38,305 bases of DNA from Stutzerimonas kirkiae (GCF_004327335.1 NZ_QJUO01000038.1:1-38305), one strand, 5' to 3'. Positions 1-8,426 are shown, counted from the stretch's first letter. The notes: generated by a model from the letters alone, not told the origin. Made by a program: numbers and translations.

Positions 1-1364
1 GGGGCGGAGGGCGGGAATGCCGTGTCGTGGTAATCGGGGTAAGGCTGGCTATCGTTTTCCGTGGCGGAGGGGGCTGGCGCGGTTTCGCCTTCCAGGCCGG
101 TGAGTTCCTTGAGGTGCCGGCGCATCAGGGCGCGCAGGTTGCTGCCGGGCACCTTGTCGATCAGCGGGGCTGCCAGTGTGGCCAGGTGTGCCTTGCCTTC
201 AAGGGAGCGAGGATCGGCTTCTTCGGCCAGTTGCTGGAACAGGTAGTCGGCCAGTGGCTGGGCCTGCTGCTGGATGCGGGCGAGGAAGGCTTCATGGCCT
301 TCGGCGCGGACCAGGCTGTCCGGGTCTTCGCCTTCGGGCAGAAACAGGAAGCGCGCCCGCAGGCCATCCTGCAGGCTCGGCAGGGTGGCTTCCAGGGCGC
401 GCCAGGCGGCCTTGCGGCCCGCTGCATCGCCGTCGAAGCAGAACAGCACGCTGGGGGTAAGGCGGAACAGGCGCTTGAGGTGTTCTTCGCTGGTCGCTGT
501 GCCGAGTGTGGCCACGGCATTGCGCAGGCCTTGCTGGGCCAGGGCGATGACGTCCATGTAGCCTTCCACCACGATGACTTCGTCGAGGTCGCGGTTGGCC
601 TGCCTGGCTTCGTACAGGCCATAGAGTTCCTGGCCTTTGTGGAACACCGGGGTTTCCGGCGAGTTGAGGTACTTGGGCTTGTCGTCGCCCAGTACCCGTC
701 CGCCAAAGGCGATCACGCGACCGCGGCTGTCGCGGATGGGGAACATGATGCGGTCGCGGAAGCGGTCATAGCGCTTGCCGCTGTCGGCGTTCTCGATCAG
801 CAGGCCGGCATCGATCATGGCTTTCTGCTGCAATGCATCGCCACCCAGGTGCTTCATCAGGTTGTCCCAGCCGGGTGGCGCGAAACCGAGGGCGAAGTCG
901 CGTGCGATGACCCCGGACAGGCCGCGACCCTTGAGGTAGTCGATGGCGGCCTTGCGTGCCGGGTGGCTCTTGAGCGACTGGCGATAGAAGTCTGTGGCGG
1001 CTGCGAGCAGGGGGTAGAGTGGCGAGTCGGTCGGCTGGCGCGGGCGGTTGCCACGGCCGCTTTCCTCGCGCGGGACTTCCATTCCGGCGCGGCGCGCCAG
1101 CTCTTCGACAGCCTCGGGAAATTCGAGGTTGTCGTGGTCCATGATGAAGCCGAGGGCGTTGCCGCCGGCACCGCAGCCGAAGCAGTAATAGAACTGCTTG
1201 TCCGGGCTGACGCTGAAGGAGGGGGTCTTTTCCTTGTGGAAAGGACAGCAGGCCATGTAGTTCTTGCCGGCCTTCTTCAGCTGGATGCGCGAGCTGACCA
1301 CGTCCACGATATCGGAGCGGTTGAGCAGATCGTCGATGAAGGATTGTGGGATCAGGCCGGCCAT
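1..1364 (-). CDS. dnaG: DNA primase DnaG, 3' end cut by window edge
   Basis: Synthesises RNA primers for the replication fork with the replicative helicase. The reading frame starts at ATG 1364-1362 on the minus strand and stays open to base 1, giving about 454 residues beginning MAGLIPQSFI. The N-terminal zinc-binding domain is visible (C40, H43, C61, C64, in CCPFHKEKTPSF and CFGCGAGG), and a Toprim segment EGYMDVIALAQQGL with a following FDGDAAG motif lies further on. Family members are usually 600-660 residues, so most of the C-terminal helicase-interaction domain lies outside the window. It follows rpsU in the same direction, as in the classical rpsU-dnaG-rpoD operon. The call is certain; only the end is missing. 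Confidence 0.98.
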   Translation of the reverse strand, partial: MAGLIPQSFIDDLLNRSDIVDVVSSRIQLKKAGKNYMACCPFHKEKTPSFSVSPDKQFYYCFGCGAGGNALGFIMDHDNLEFPEAVEELARRAGMEVPREESGRGNRPRQPTDSPLYPLLAAATDFYRQSLKSHPARKAAIDYLKGRGLSGVIARDFALGFAPPGWDNLMKHLGGDALQQKAMIDAGLLIENADSGKRYDRFRDRIMFPIRDSRGRVIAFGGRVLGDDKPKYLNSPETPVFHKGQELYGLYEARQANRDLDEVIVVEGYMDVIALAQQGLRNAVATLGTATSEEHLKRLFRLTPSVLFCFDGDAAGRKAAWRALEATLPSLQDGLRARFLFLPEGEDPDSLVRAEGHEAFLARIQQQAQPLADYLFQQLAEEADPRSLEGKAHLATLAAPLIDKVPGSNLRALMRRHLKELTGLEGETAPAPSATENDSQPYPDYHDTAFPPSA

Positions 1365-1403
1365 GGGGAACAGGATACGCTTGCCATATTTCGGGCGGGA
1401 ACG

Positions 1404-1442
1404 AAAAAGACTCCGGTCATTCGCCTTCGGCGAAGCGGAGTC
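1404..1442 (-). terminator. Intrinsic terminator just upstream of dnaG
   Basis: On the minus strand, a hairpin with outer arms GACTCCG/CGGAGTC and an inner arm TTCGCC/GGCGAA (1409-1442) is followed by five T residues (1404-1408). It lies between rpsU and dnaG, about 40 bp before the dnaG start. It is the second of two stacked terminator-like structures in this gap and should lower dnaG transcription relative to rpsU, as known for the E. coli operon. Confidence 0.75.
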
Positions 1443-1448
1443 CCATCG

Positions 1449-1474
1449 AAAAACAAAGCCCGGCGGGCCGGGCT
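1449..1474 (-). terminator. Intrinsic terminator after rpsU
   Basis: On the minus strand, a 7-bp stem AGCCCGG/CCGGGCT (1457-1463 with 1468-1474) with a 4-nt loop is followed by TTTGTTTTT (down to 1449). It begins 24 bp after the rpsU stop. It fits the known rpsU-dnaG attenuating terminator that makes the ribosomal protein far more abundant than primase. Confidence 0.8.
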
Positions 1475-1497
1475 CTGGTGCAGTCAGTCGCGCCGTA

Positions 1498-1713
1498 TCA
1501 GTACAGGCGAACGCTGCGGCGCTGTTCGCGCTGGACTTTCTTGGCGTGACGCTTGACTGCCGCGGCAGCCTTGCGTTTGCGCTCGGCAGTCGGCTTTTCG
1601 TAGAACTCGCGGCTACGGACTTCGGCCAGAACACCGGCTTTTTCGCAAGAACGCTTGAAACGACGCAGAGCGACGTCGAAGGGTTCGTTCTCTTTAACTT
1701 TTACGTTGGGCAT
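1498..1713 (-). CDS. rpsU: 30S ribosomal protein bS21
   Basis: Small-subunit ribosomal protein near the 3' end of 16S rRNA, involved in base-pairing with the mRNA leader during initiation. It is 71 residues, beginning [20 protein letters not shown] and ending in a strongly basic tail ([14 protein letters not shown]), the normal length and composition. First gene of the minus-strand rpsU-dnaG unit and divergent from tsaD across about 200 bp, which must hold both promoters. Two terminators follow it. No oddities. Confidence 0.98.
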   Translation of the reverse strand: MPNVKVKENEPFDVALRRFKRSCEKAGVLAEVRSREFYEKPTAERKRKAAAAVKRHAKKVQREQRRSVRLY

Positions 1714-1911
1714 CCAGGACTTACCTTCACTTGATTACCGGTTGCAACGCGCTTCGGCAAATGACTCGTAAGCACGCTGGTTTTCAGGGGTGCGGATGTT
1801 ACCTTTTCATCGCCAGGAATGCAAAGCCTGTGAGTGAAAGCGCTGGCCGGGGCGTGACCTGGGCGATTAATATGCGCGGCTTCATTCGCTTCCCTAGAAA
1901 GGTTCGGACCC
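1714..1911. promoter_or_regulatory. Divergent promoter region rpsU / tsaD
   Basis: A non-coding gap of about 200 bp between divergently transcribed rpsU and tsaD. Both start sites must lie here. No convincing -35/-10 pair was identified on either strand, so this is called from gene arrangement alone. Short open frames crossing it have no recognisable content. Confidence 0.5.
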
Positions 1912-2940
1912 ATGCTGGTGCTGGGGTTGGAAACATCCTGCGACGAGACCGGCGTCGCGCTTTACGACAGTGAGCAGGGCCTGCTGGCCGATGCGCTGTT
2001 CAGCCAGATCGACCTGCATCGCGTCTATGGTGGTGTAGTGCCCGAGCTGGCTTCGCGTGACCATGTAAAGCGCATGTTGCCTTTGATTCGCCAGGTTCTG
2101 CATGAGGCCGGGCGGCTTCCGGCGGATATCGAGGCGATCGCCTATACGGCGGGGCCGGGGCTGGTCGGCGCTTTGCTGGTGGGGGCTTCCTGCGCCCAGG
2201 CCATGGCGTTCGCCTGGGGGGTACCGGCGGTGGGTGTGCACCATATGGAAGGGCATCTGCTGGCGCCGATGCTGGAAGAGCATCCGCCGGTCTTTCCATT
2301 CGTGGCGCTACTGGTTTCCGGTGGGCATACGCAACTGGTCAGGGTCGAGGGTGTCGGCCAGTACCAGTTGCTTGGCGAGTCGGTGGATGATGCCGCGGGC
2401 GAAGCCTTCGACAAGACCGCCAAGCTGATGGGGCTGCGCTACCCCGGCGGCCCCGAGATCGCGGCGTTGGCCGAGCGGGGTAGGCCGGGTCGTTTCACCT
2501 TTCCCAGGCCGATGACGGACCGTCCCGGCCTGGATTTCAGTTTCAGCGGTTTGAAGACCTTCACCCTCAATACCTGGCAGCAGTGCCGGGCGAGCGGCGA
2601 TGATGGCGAGCAGACGCGCTGCGATATCGCCCTGGCCTTCCAGCAGGCGGTGGTCGAGACGCTGCTCATCAAGTGCCGCCGCGCACTCAAGCAGACTGGT
2701 TTGCAGAGCCTGGTGATCGCCGGCGGTGTGAGTGCGAACCGTTCGTTGCGCCAGGCGCTGGAAAAAATGCTGGGCGAGCTGGGTGGCAAGGTGTTCTATG
2801 CCAGGCCGCGCTTCTGTACGGATAATGGTGCGATGATCGCCTATGCCGGCTGCCAGCGCTTGCTCGCCGGGCAGCACGATGGGCCGGAGATCAGTGTGCG
2901 GGCCCGCTGGCCAATGGATGAATTACCGAGCTGCGAGTGA
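1912..2940 (+). CDS. tsaD: tRNA N6-adenosine threonylcarbamoyltransferase TsaD
   Basis: Transfers threonylcarbamoyl from threonylcarbamoyl-AMP to A37 of ANN-decoding tRNAs, working with TsaB and TsaE in the cytoplasm. It is 342 residues, the usual bacterial length, starting [20 protein letters not shown]. The metal-binding HMEGH motif is present (H111 and H115), followed later by a glycine-rich nucleotide-binding SGGHTQL segment and DNGAM near the C-terminus. It is divergent from rpsU and convergent with plsY. The ATG has only a weak AAGG ribosome-binding site, but homology fixes the N-terminus. Confidence 0.98.
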   Translation: MLVLGLETSCDETGVALYDSEQGLLADALFSQIDLHRVYGGVVPELASRDHVKRMLPLIRQVLHEAGRLPADIEAIAYTAGPGLVGALLVGASCAQAMAFAWGVPAVGVHHMEGHLLAPMLEEHPPVFPFVALLVSGGHTQLVRVEGVGQYQLLGESVDDAAGEAFDKTAKLMGLRYPGGPEIAALAERGRPGRFTFPRPMTDRPGLDFSFSGLKTFTLNTWQQCRASGDDGEQTRCDIALAFQQAVVETLLIKCRRALKQTGLQSLVIAGGVSANRSLRQALEKMLGELGGKVFYARPRFCTDNGAMIAYAGCQRLLAGQHDGPEISVRARWPMDELPSCE

Positions 2941-2951
2941 GCGCGGCTTTT

Positions 2952-2972
2952 GCTTGCAGCTTGCAGCTTGCC
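2952..2972. repeat. Three tandem GCTTGCN heptads between tsaD and plsY
   Basis: Three consecutive 7-bp units GCTTGCA, GCTTGCA, GCTTGCC occupy most of the 41-bp gap between the convergent ends of tsaD and plsY. No opposite arm able to form a long hairpin was seen. The units resemble the longer heptad array at 8578-8619 and the heptad-built arms of the palindromes elsewhere in the window. Confidence 0.7.
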
Positions 2973-2981
2973 GCTGTTCCT

Positions 2982-3551
2982 CTAGAAGTGCCGTTCGCGG
3001 CCGGCCAGCAGATCGTGCAGGTTGCCGCGATGGCGCCAGACGATCAGGCTGGCCAGCAGGCTTATGGGCAGCAGGGCCTCGGGTTGCTGCCAGGCGAGCA
3101 GGGGTAGGCAGACGGGCAGTGCGGTGAGGGCGGCCAGGGAACTGGTGCGGGTCAGGCGGAACGTCAGCAGCCAGGCGCTGATCGCCAGCAAGGCCGCAGG
3201 TGGGTAGAGTCCGAATAGCGCGCCGGCCGAGGTGGCGACGCCCTTGCCGCCACGGAAGCGGAAGTAGAGGGGGTAGAGGTGCCCGCACACCGCCGCCAGG
3301 CCGACCCAGGCCTGTTGCTGGAGCGAGAGTTCCAGCCGGGCGGCGAGCAGCACGGGCAGTAACCCCTTGAGCAGGTCGCCGAGCAGGGTCCATAGCGCCA
3401 GCCGCTTGCCGGCCACGCGCAGCATGTTGGTGGCGCCGGGGTTGCCCGAGCCGAGTGCGCGTGGGTCCGGCATGCCGGCCTGGCGGCTGAGCAGGATGGC
3501 GAATGACAGCGAACCGAGCAGGTAGGCGAGCAGTGTCAGGAGCCAGAACAT
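2982..3551 (-). CDS. plsY: Glycerol-3-phosphate acyltransferase PlsY
   Basis: Inner-membrane enzyme that acylates position 1 of glycerol-3-phosphate using acyl phosphate, the first step of phospholipid synthesis. The 189-residue product is almost entirely hydrophobic helices and carries the family motifs [12 protein letters not shown] near residue 40 and [10 protein letters not shown] in the middle. The start at 3551 ([20 protein letters not shown]) gives the normal family length; an in-frame ATG at 3560 would add MDP and cannot be excluded. Convergent with tsaD and divergent from folB. Confidence 0.96.
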   Translation of the reverse strand: MFWLLTLLAYLLGSLSFAILLSRQAGMPDPRALGSGNPGATNMLRVAGKRLALWTLLGDLLKGLLPVLLAARLELSLQQQAWVGLAAVCGHLYPLYFRFRGGKGVATSAGALFGLYPPAALLAISAWLLTFRLTRTSSLAALTALPVCLPLLAWQQPEALLPISLLASLIVWRHRGNLHDLLAGRERHF

Positions 3552-3625
3552 AGGGTCCATCCGAGGCGGGGAGCCTCTGAGTCTAGCGATGTGCCGCATG
3601 CTTGTCGTGCCGCAGGAGAGTTGAG

Positions 3626-3979
3626 TTGGATACAGTATTTATCGAGGGGCTGGAGGTCGATACCCTGATCGGCGCCTACGACTGGGAGCGGGGCATACGC
3701 CAGTGCCTGCATCTGGATCTCGCCCTGGGCTGGGATATCCGTCCGGCGGCGCAGGACGATGAGCTGGACAAGGCGCTGGATTATGCCCGGGTGATCGCCC
3801 GCATAGATGGGTTCGCCCAGGCTTCGCGCTTCGAGCTGGTGGAAACCTTCGCCGAGCGCCTGGCCGCCTGTCTGATGGAGGAGTTCGGCATTCCCTGGAT
3901 GCGCCTGCGGGTGATCAAGCCCGGGGTCAATCCCAGGGTGCGCGGGCTTGGCGTGGAGATCGAACGCGGATGTCGCTGA
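3626..3979 (+). CDS. folB: Dihydroneopterin aldolase FolB (TTG start)
   Basis: Converts 7,8-dihydroneopterin to 6-hydroxymethyl-dihydropterin and glycolaldehyde in folate synthesis. The protein is 117 residues, starting [20 protein letters not shown] after the initiator. The start is a TTG at 3626, chosen because a GGAG ribosome-binding site lies about nine bases ahead and homology begins there; an upstream in-frame ATG would add residues not seen in the family. The C-terminal RLRVIKPG segment is typical. It overlaps folK by 10 bp, so the two are probably translationally coupled. Confidence 0.95.
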   Translation: MDTVFIEGLEVDTLIGAYDWERGIRQCLHLDLALGWDIRPAAQDDELDKALDYARVIARIDGFAQASRFELVETFAERLAACLMEEFGIPWMRLRVIKPGVNPRVRGLGVEIERGCR

Positions 3980-4503
3980 CGCCGGTCCTGCTCGGGCTGG
4001 GCAGCAATGCCGAGCGCGAAAAACACCTGACGGCCGGCCTGGATGCGCTTTCCTCGCTGCTGGTCGATATGCGCTGCTCACCGGTCTTCGAGAGCCTGGC
4101 GGTGGGCTACAAAGGGGACAATTTCTACAACCTGGTGGTCATCGGGCATTGCGAGTCCGAGTTGATGGAGCTCGACCGTCGGCTGAAATTCATCGAAGCC
4201 GACAATGGTCGCTATGCACCGGACCGCAAGGGGTTGCCCCTGGATATCGACGTGCTGACGTTTGGTGATCTGCACGGCGATTTCAACGGACTGGTGCTGC
4301 CGCGCGCTGAGATCCTGCGCAATGCCTTCGTGCTCTGGCCCCTGGCGCTGCTGGCGCCAGAGGTGCCGCACCCCGGTGATGGCCGGACCTTTGCCGAACT
4401 GTGGCAGGCGGCGCGTATCGAGCAGAGCCTGTGGCCAGTGCCTTTCCGCTGGCGGGGGGGCGAGCTGACGCCGGTTGAACTGCTGGGTGAGTGTCCCGAA
4501 TAG
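3970..4503 (+). CDS. folK: 2-amino-4-hydroxy-6-hydroxymethyldihydropteridine pyrophosphokinase
   Basis: Transfers pyrophosphate from ATP to hydroxymethyl-dihydropterin, the step after FolB. The 177-residue protein starts [20 protein letters not shown] and carries a family signature in the middle (APDRKGLPLDIDVLTFGD) followed by LVLPRAEILRNAFVLWPLA. It overlaps folB. The stop is three bases from the stop of convergent yfiB, with no terminator between them. Pseudomonads often have a second folK near panC; this is the folB-linked copy. Confidence 0.95.
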   Translation: MSLTPVLLGLGSNAEREKHLTAGLDALSSLLVDMRCSPVFESLAVGYKGDNFYNLVVIGHCESELMELDRRLKFIEADNGRYAPDRKGLPLDIDVLTFGDLHGDFNGLVLPRAEILRNAFVLWPLALLAPEVPHPGDGRTFAELWQAARIEQSLWPVPFRWRGGELTPVELLGECPE

Positions 4504-4506
4504 GGT

Positions 4507-4989
4507 TCAGGGCGCCCCGACGATGATCACTACGCGGCGATTCTCGCTACGCCCTGCGGCGGTCTGGTTGCTGGCTATGGGTTTGCTCTGGCCCATGGCG
4601 CGTATCTGGATCGCCTGCTCGCGCATGCCGTTGCCGATCATCGCATCGGCGACGGTCTGGGCGCGGCGGCGGGAGAGCTGTTCGTTGTAGCTTGGGCGGC
4701 CCTGATCGTCGGTATGGCCTTCGAGGATGATGTCGTCGATGCCGACCCCGGTCAGGGCATTGGTGATGCGCGCGATCAGTTGCTGGCTGTCGTGGGAAAG
4801 GTGTTCCGAGTCGGTGTCGAACAACACCTTGCCCTGCAGCCCGAACTCCCAGCCGTCCTCGGTCCAGACGAACCCCTGCTGCTTGAGCACGGCAATCTGT
4901 TCGGCGCTGAGGCCGGTGGGTGGTGTGCTTTGGCAACCGCTCAGCAGAATGATGCCGAGCAGGGCGATGAGGCGTAGCGCGTTACCCAT
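4507..4989 (-). CDS. yfiB: OmpA-family lipoprotein YfiB
   Basis: Outer-membrane lipoprotein that in P. aeruginosa sequesters the repressor YfiR and so releases YfiN. It is 160 residues with a lipoprotein signal peptide and lipobox LLSGC (C19), a short linker, then an OmpA-like peptidoglycan-binding domain with LEGHTDDQG and the closing NRRVVIIV motif. It lies 13 bp after yfiN on the same strand, as third gene of a yfiR-yfiN-yfiB unit. The gene order identifies it as YfiB rather than a generic Pal-like protein. Function is inferred from the P. aeruginosa system. Confidence 0.93.
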   Translation of the reverse strand: MGNALRLIALLGIILLSGCQSTPPTGLSAEQIAVLKQQGFVWTEDGWEFGLQGKVLFDTDSEHLSHDSQQLIARITNALTGVGIDDIILEGHTDDQGRPSYNEQLSRRRAQTVADAMIGNGMREQAIQIRAMGQSKPIASNQTAAGRSENRRVVIIVGAP

Positions 4990-5002
4990 GATGTATCTCC
5001 TT

Positions 5003-6265
5003 TCAGTGTTGTCCGTGTCGGCGAGGCGGTGCGAGGTGCCGCCCGCTCCGGTGCTGCTTGGCGTGATACATGGCGAGGTCCGCCGTGTGTATCAGCGTCT
5101 GCGGGTCGCTGGCATGTTCGGGGCAGAGCGCGACACCGATGCTCAGGGACGCCATCAGTTGTCTGTCGTCGGGTAAGGGCAGGGGTTGTTGCAGGCTTTC
5201 GAGGATCTTGTCGGCAACGTCCAGCGCGTCATGCGCGTCATGCACGGTCTTGAGCAGGATGGCGAACTCATCCCCGCCCAGGCGGGCGACCAGGTCGCCT
5301 GCGCGCAACTGCAGGCGCAGGCGCTTGGCGATGCCGACGAGAACGGCGTCGCCCGCGCTATGGCCGAGGTTGTCGTTTATTTCCTTGAAACGGTTGCAGT
5401 CGATGAACAATACGGCGCACTTGTGATCCTTCGCCAGGCTCTCGCGCAAGGTGCGGGCCAGGGTGGTTTCGAACAGTGCCCGGTTGGGTAGCCCGGTGAG
5501 CGCATCATGGCTGGCCAGGTGCGACAGCGAGGCATTTTCCCGTTGCAGGTGGTTCTGCCATGTCTCCAGCTCGTCGAGCAGGCTGTTGAAGTCCCCCGCC
5601 AGTTCGTCGAGTTCCAGGATGCGGGAAGTCGGCACGCGTTGTTCGAAGGTACGGTCGCGGGAGATCGCGTGGGCGACTTCGGACAGGCGGCGCAGCGGGG
5701 TCATGATGGCTTTGCGCATCCGGCGCGAGCCATAGAGGGTGATAAGGATGCTGAGCAGCAGGCAGGCCAGCAGGGAGAGCAGGCCGTTGCCGAGAAAGCG
5801 CGTCAGGGCGCTGCCCTGGCTGCTCAATTGCAGTTCGCCGATGACCTTACCCTGGTGGGTGATGGGGAGCGTCAGTGGCTGCTGCATGAGCAGGTTGGCG
5901 ACGCTGCGTTCGATGTGCCGGGCGGGCCTGTCGTCGGGATTGCTCCAGTCGGCGAGCAGCTTGCCGTTGCGGTCGAGCACCCTGGCTTCGGCGATTTCCT
6001 CGGAGGCGGTGGCGATCTGTTCCAGGCTCTCATGGGCGGCCGCCCTGTCGTTGAAGACCACTGCCGCCTCCAGGGTGTAGGACAGGGAGCGTGCCAGCAG
6101 TTGCAGGTTGTGTTCGGCATAGCTGCTCAATGCCAGGAGCCCGGTCACGGTCAGCGACAGGAAGGTCAGGCCGATGGCCGGCAGCAGGCTGAACAACTGG
6201 GCACGCTGCAGCAGTTGATGCAGCGGCAGCCGGGGCGCGCAGGAGGGCGTCCGTCTGCGGTTCAT
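5003..6265 (-). CDS. yfiN: Membrane diguanylate cyclase YfiN (TpbB)
   Basis: Makes cyclic di-GMP from two GTP, promoting attachment and biofilm; repressed by YfiR in the periplasm. The 420-residue protein has a transmembrane helix near 25-47, a periplasmic sensor region to about 155, a second helix near 157-178, a HAMP segment to about 232, then a GGDEF domain. The active site GGDEF is intact at 330-334, and an RxxD inhibitory site (R321, D324) sits exactly five residues before it, so product feedback is expected. The ATG overlaps the yfiR stop by four bases. No EAL domain follows. Confidence 0.96.
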   Translation of the reverse strand: MNRRRTPSCAPRLPLHQLLQRAQLFSLLPAIGLTFLSLTVTGLLALSSYAEHNLQLLARSLSYTLEAAVVFNDRAAAHESLEQIATASEEIAEARVLDRNGKLLADWSNPDDRPARHIERSVANLLMQQPLTLPITHQGKVIGELQLSSQGSALTRFLGNGLLSLLACLLLSILITLYGSRRMRKAIMTPLRRLSEVAHAISRDRTFEQRVPTSRILELDELAGDFNSLLDELETWQNHLQRENASLSHLASHDALTGLPNRALFETTLARTLRESLAKDHKCAVLFIDCNRFKEINDNLGHSAGDAVLVGIAKRLRLQLRAGDLVARLGGDEFAILLKTVHDAHDALDVADKILESLQQPLPLPDDRQLMASLSIGVALCPEHASDPQTLIHTADLAMYHAKQHRSGRHLAPPRRHGQH

Positions 6266-6831
6266 GGCTGCTCCCGGAGTCGCTTGCCCAGTTGCAGGAC
6301 CCGTGGATGGATCTTCAGGCCGCTGCGGGCCACCGCATCCAGATTGACCTTGAAGGAGGTCGATTCGTCCGTCACATACAGGCAGAACAGGCTGCCTTCG
6401 CCGCAGGAGTCGGCGCTTTCGCTGATCGTGAGTATGGGGCGCCCGACCAGGCGCTCGAGCAGGTGCTGGCGCGCCGCGTCAGGCAGGATGCCGATATAGA
6501 CCGCTTCGCATGCGTGGGTCAGGTGCGGGTCTTCGAACAGCAGGCGCCGGCTATGCACCGGGCGCTGCGATTCTTGCGCCCTGCTGGCCAGCAGGATGTC
6601 CGCATACTGGGTCGGTGCCACGATGCACAGGCGCAATTGCTGCGGAGCGTGGGGCCACTGGGCGTAGCCGAGGATGCCCTGGACCACCTGGGCGACCTGC
6701 TCGCCTCGTTGCAAGGCCTGGTCCGGAGCGGTTTCCGCGGAAATGAGAGGCATCTGTAGCAAGCCGATGAACAACAGGCTCAGGCCGAAGCGTCGTCCAG
6801 TCCTTGATAGGGGGCGAGTCGATAGGCGCAA
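6262..6831 (-). CDS. yfiR: Periplasmic repressor YfiR (TTG start)
   Basis: Periplasmic protein that binds and silences YfiN. It has 189 residues with an N-terminal signal sequence ending near AETAP and a YfiR-like domain. Four cysteines at 69, 108, 143 and 150 match, with a constant two-residue offset, the two disulfide pairs reported for P. aeruginosa YfiR, supporting redox-sensitive folding. The start is a TTG at 6831 with GGAGA about eight bases ahead; no in-frame ATG precedes the signal peptide. First gene of the yfiRNB unit, coupled to yfiN by overlapping stop and start. Confidence 0.92.
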   Translation of the reverse strand: MRLSTRPLSRTGRRFGLSLLFIGLLQMPLISAETAPDQALQRGEQVAQVVQGILGYAQWPHAPQQLRLCIVAPTQYADILLASRAQESQRPVHSRRLLFEDPHLTHACEAVYIGILPDAARQHLLERLVGRPILTISESADSCGEGSLFCLYVTDESTSFKVNLDAVARSGLKIHPRVLQLGKRLREQP

Positions 6832-6966
6832 GCATCTGTCTCCGAGGTTATACCGGGGTCTTGGTTCGAGCGGCTGTTGCGCTATGTGGGAATTTTCTGG
6901 ATATGCGCCGTAATGCCGCTAATTTGGCGTCAAAAAATCGTTATCTTTATTCTGCAGGCTTTTGCT

Positions 6967-6979
6967 TGATAGCCTATCA
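6967..6979. promoter_or_regulatory. 13-bp perfect palindrome upstream of yfiR
   Basis: TGATAGCCTATCA is a perfect inverted repeat around one central base, about 135 bp before the yfiR start, in an AT-richer patch (roughly 6880-7010) that is the likely yfiRNB promoter region. It could be an operator. No regulator is assigned and no clear -35/-10 pair was identified beside it. Confidence 0.35.
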
Positions 6980-7028
6980 GCGAGGCGGGAAGGCATCAGG
7001 TATCATTTTTGGTTTCTTGTGTTGCGCC

Positions 7029-7125
7029 AGGGTCTGTTGACGTTTCGCCGTGACCACGCAAGAGCCTGTTTTTACACGAGGCAAGGCGCGACAACGCGGC
7101 TTGCGATGAAACGTCAACAGACCCC
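7029..7125. mobile_element. 97-bp element with 18-bp terminal inverted repeats (MITE-like)
   Basis: The left end AGGGTCTGTTGACGTTTC (7029-7046) is matched at 17 of 18 positions by the reverse complement of the right end (7108-7125). The interior contains a further short complementary pair CGCAAG/CTTGCG. There is no coding capacity. It sits alone in the 350-bp gap between yfiR and cca. No clear target-site duplication is visible, and there is no second copy in the window. It looks like a small non-autonomous repeat, but mobility is inferred from shape only. Confidence 0.65.
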
Positions 7126-7184
7126 GGGGGAAATAGTGGTTGCAACCGCGCCGGGGCGATTGTCGAGTGGCCTGGCTGGCGGGG

Positions 7185-8426
7185 TCATTGGCCGCGCTCA
7201 CTGCGCTGCTGTTCGCGAAAGTGTTGCAGGCGTTGCAATCTTTCACGCTCGATGGCCTTGCCCAGTTCCGCGCCCTGGAAACCCTGTTCCAGCAGGGGCC
7301 GGGCCGCCACTTCGCGGGCTGTCGAGGCCGCCCGCAGCAAGTAGTCGCCCTGGGGGTAAGGGCGCTCTTCCAGTCCCAGGCGACCGCGGGCGTCCATTTC
7401 GCAGGCGGCGATGAATTCGCTGAAGCGTTGTGGGCGACGAAAGCTGTCGAAACGTTGCAGCAGTTCCAGCAGGGTCGAGGCCTTCAGTTCCAGGGCGCGG
7501 TGGCAGTGGGTGTGCAGTTCCGCCGTCAGCAGCGCCAGTTCCGCGCATTCGCGGGGAACCCGGTAGCGCTGGTTGATGGCCTCCACCAGCCCGATCCCGC
7601 GATGTTCATGGGCGATATGCCGGGGCCACTGCGACTCCGGCGTCAGGCCCTTGCCGACGTCATGCAGCAGGCAGGCCCAGCGGACGTTCAAGGGCTGCTC
7701 ATGGCGTGCGCACTGCTGCAACACCATGAGGGTGTGGACGCCGGTGTCCACTTCGGGGTGGTGGGTTGCCGTCTGCGGCACGCCGAACAGCGCATCGACC
7801 TCCGGCAGCAGTACCTGCAGGGCGCCGCAGTCGCGCAGGGCCTGGATGAACAGGTCCGGGCGCGGTTCCATCAGGGCGCGGGAGATTTCCTTCCAGCAGC
7901 GTTCGGCGGTCAGCGCCGAGAGTTCGCCCGAGTCGGCCAGTTGGCGCATCAGTGCCAGGGTTGGCGGGGCTATGCTGAAGCCCAGTGGCGCATAGCGAGC
8001 GAGGAAGCGGGCGACCCGCAGCACGCGCAACGGGTCTTCGGCGAAGGCTGGCGAGACATGGCGTAGCAGTCGCGCCTGCAGGTCGTGCTGGCCGCCATAG
8101 GGGTCGATCAGGCGGCCCTGTGGGTCTTCGGCGATGGCGTTGATGGTCAGGTCGCGGCGGATCAGGTCCTGTTCCAGCGTGACCTCCGGGCTGGCGTGGA
8201 AGACGAAGCCGCCGTAGCCCTTGCCGCTCTTGCGTTCGGTGCGCGCCAGGGCGTATTCCTCGCCACTGCGTGGGTGCAGGAAGACCGGAAAGTCCGCTCC
8301 GACCGGGCGAAAACCCTGGGCCAGCATCTCCTCGGCGCTGGCGCCGACCACCACCCAGTCCACTTCGCTCACTTCGCGGCCCAGCAAACGGTCGCGCACG
8401 GCACCACCGACTTTATAGATCTGCAT
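7185..8426 (-). CDS. cca: CCA-adding enzyme (tRNA nucleotidyltransferase)
   Basis: Adds or repairs the 3'-terminal CCA of tRNAs. The 413-residue protein begins [16 protein letters not shown], the class II nucleotidyltransferase signature, with the metal-site carboxylates E21 and D23 (the first is Asp in E. coli), the RRDLTINA motif, an RVLRVARF motif and a C-terminal HD phosphohydrolase motif (LLHDVGKG). The start at 8426 is supported by GGAGGTGG just upstream; a longer open frame to 8525 lacks homology. It follows ppnN in the same direction after a heptad-repeat gap of about 200 bp. Confidence 0.96.
   Translation of the reverse strand: MQIYKVGGAVRDRLLGREVSEVDWVVVGASAEEMLAQGFRPVGADFPVFLHPRSGEEYALARTERKSGKGYGGFVFHASPEVTLEQDLIRRDLTINAIAEDPQGRLIDPYGGQHDLQARLLRHVSPAFAEDPLRVLRVARFLARYAPLGFSIAPPTLALMRQLADSGELSALTAERCWKEISRALMEPRPDLFIQALRDCGALQVLLPEVDALFGVPQTATHHPEVDTGVHTLMVLQQCARHEQPLNVRWACLLHDVGKGLTPESQWPRHIAHEHRGIGLVEAINQRYRVPRECAELALLTAELHTHCHRALELKASTLLELLQRFDSFRRPQRFSEFIAACEMDARGRLGLEERPYPQGDYLLRAASTAREVAARPLLEQGFQGAELGKAIERERLQRLQHFREQQRSERGQ

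Noticed and set aside
27..1556. Long plus-strand open frame (509 codons) opposite dnaG
   Set aside because: A GC-rich antisense shadow: low-complexity Ala/Gly/Gln/Val composition, no recognisable domain, and dnaG on the other strand is unambiguous.
2952..2972. CRISPR-like array
   Set aside because: Units are 7 bp, directly tandem with no spacers; the same applies to 8578-8619.
7029..7125. Intrinsic terminator for cca or yfiR
   Set aside because: The inverted ends are 60 bp apart with no T-run, and the site is upstream of yfiR; a mobile-repeat reading fits better.
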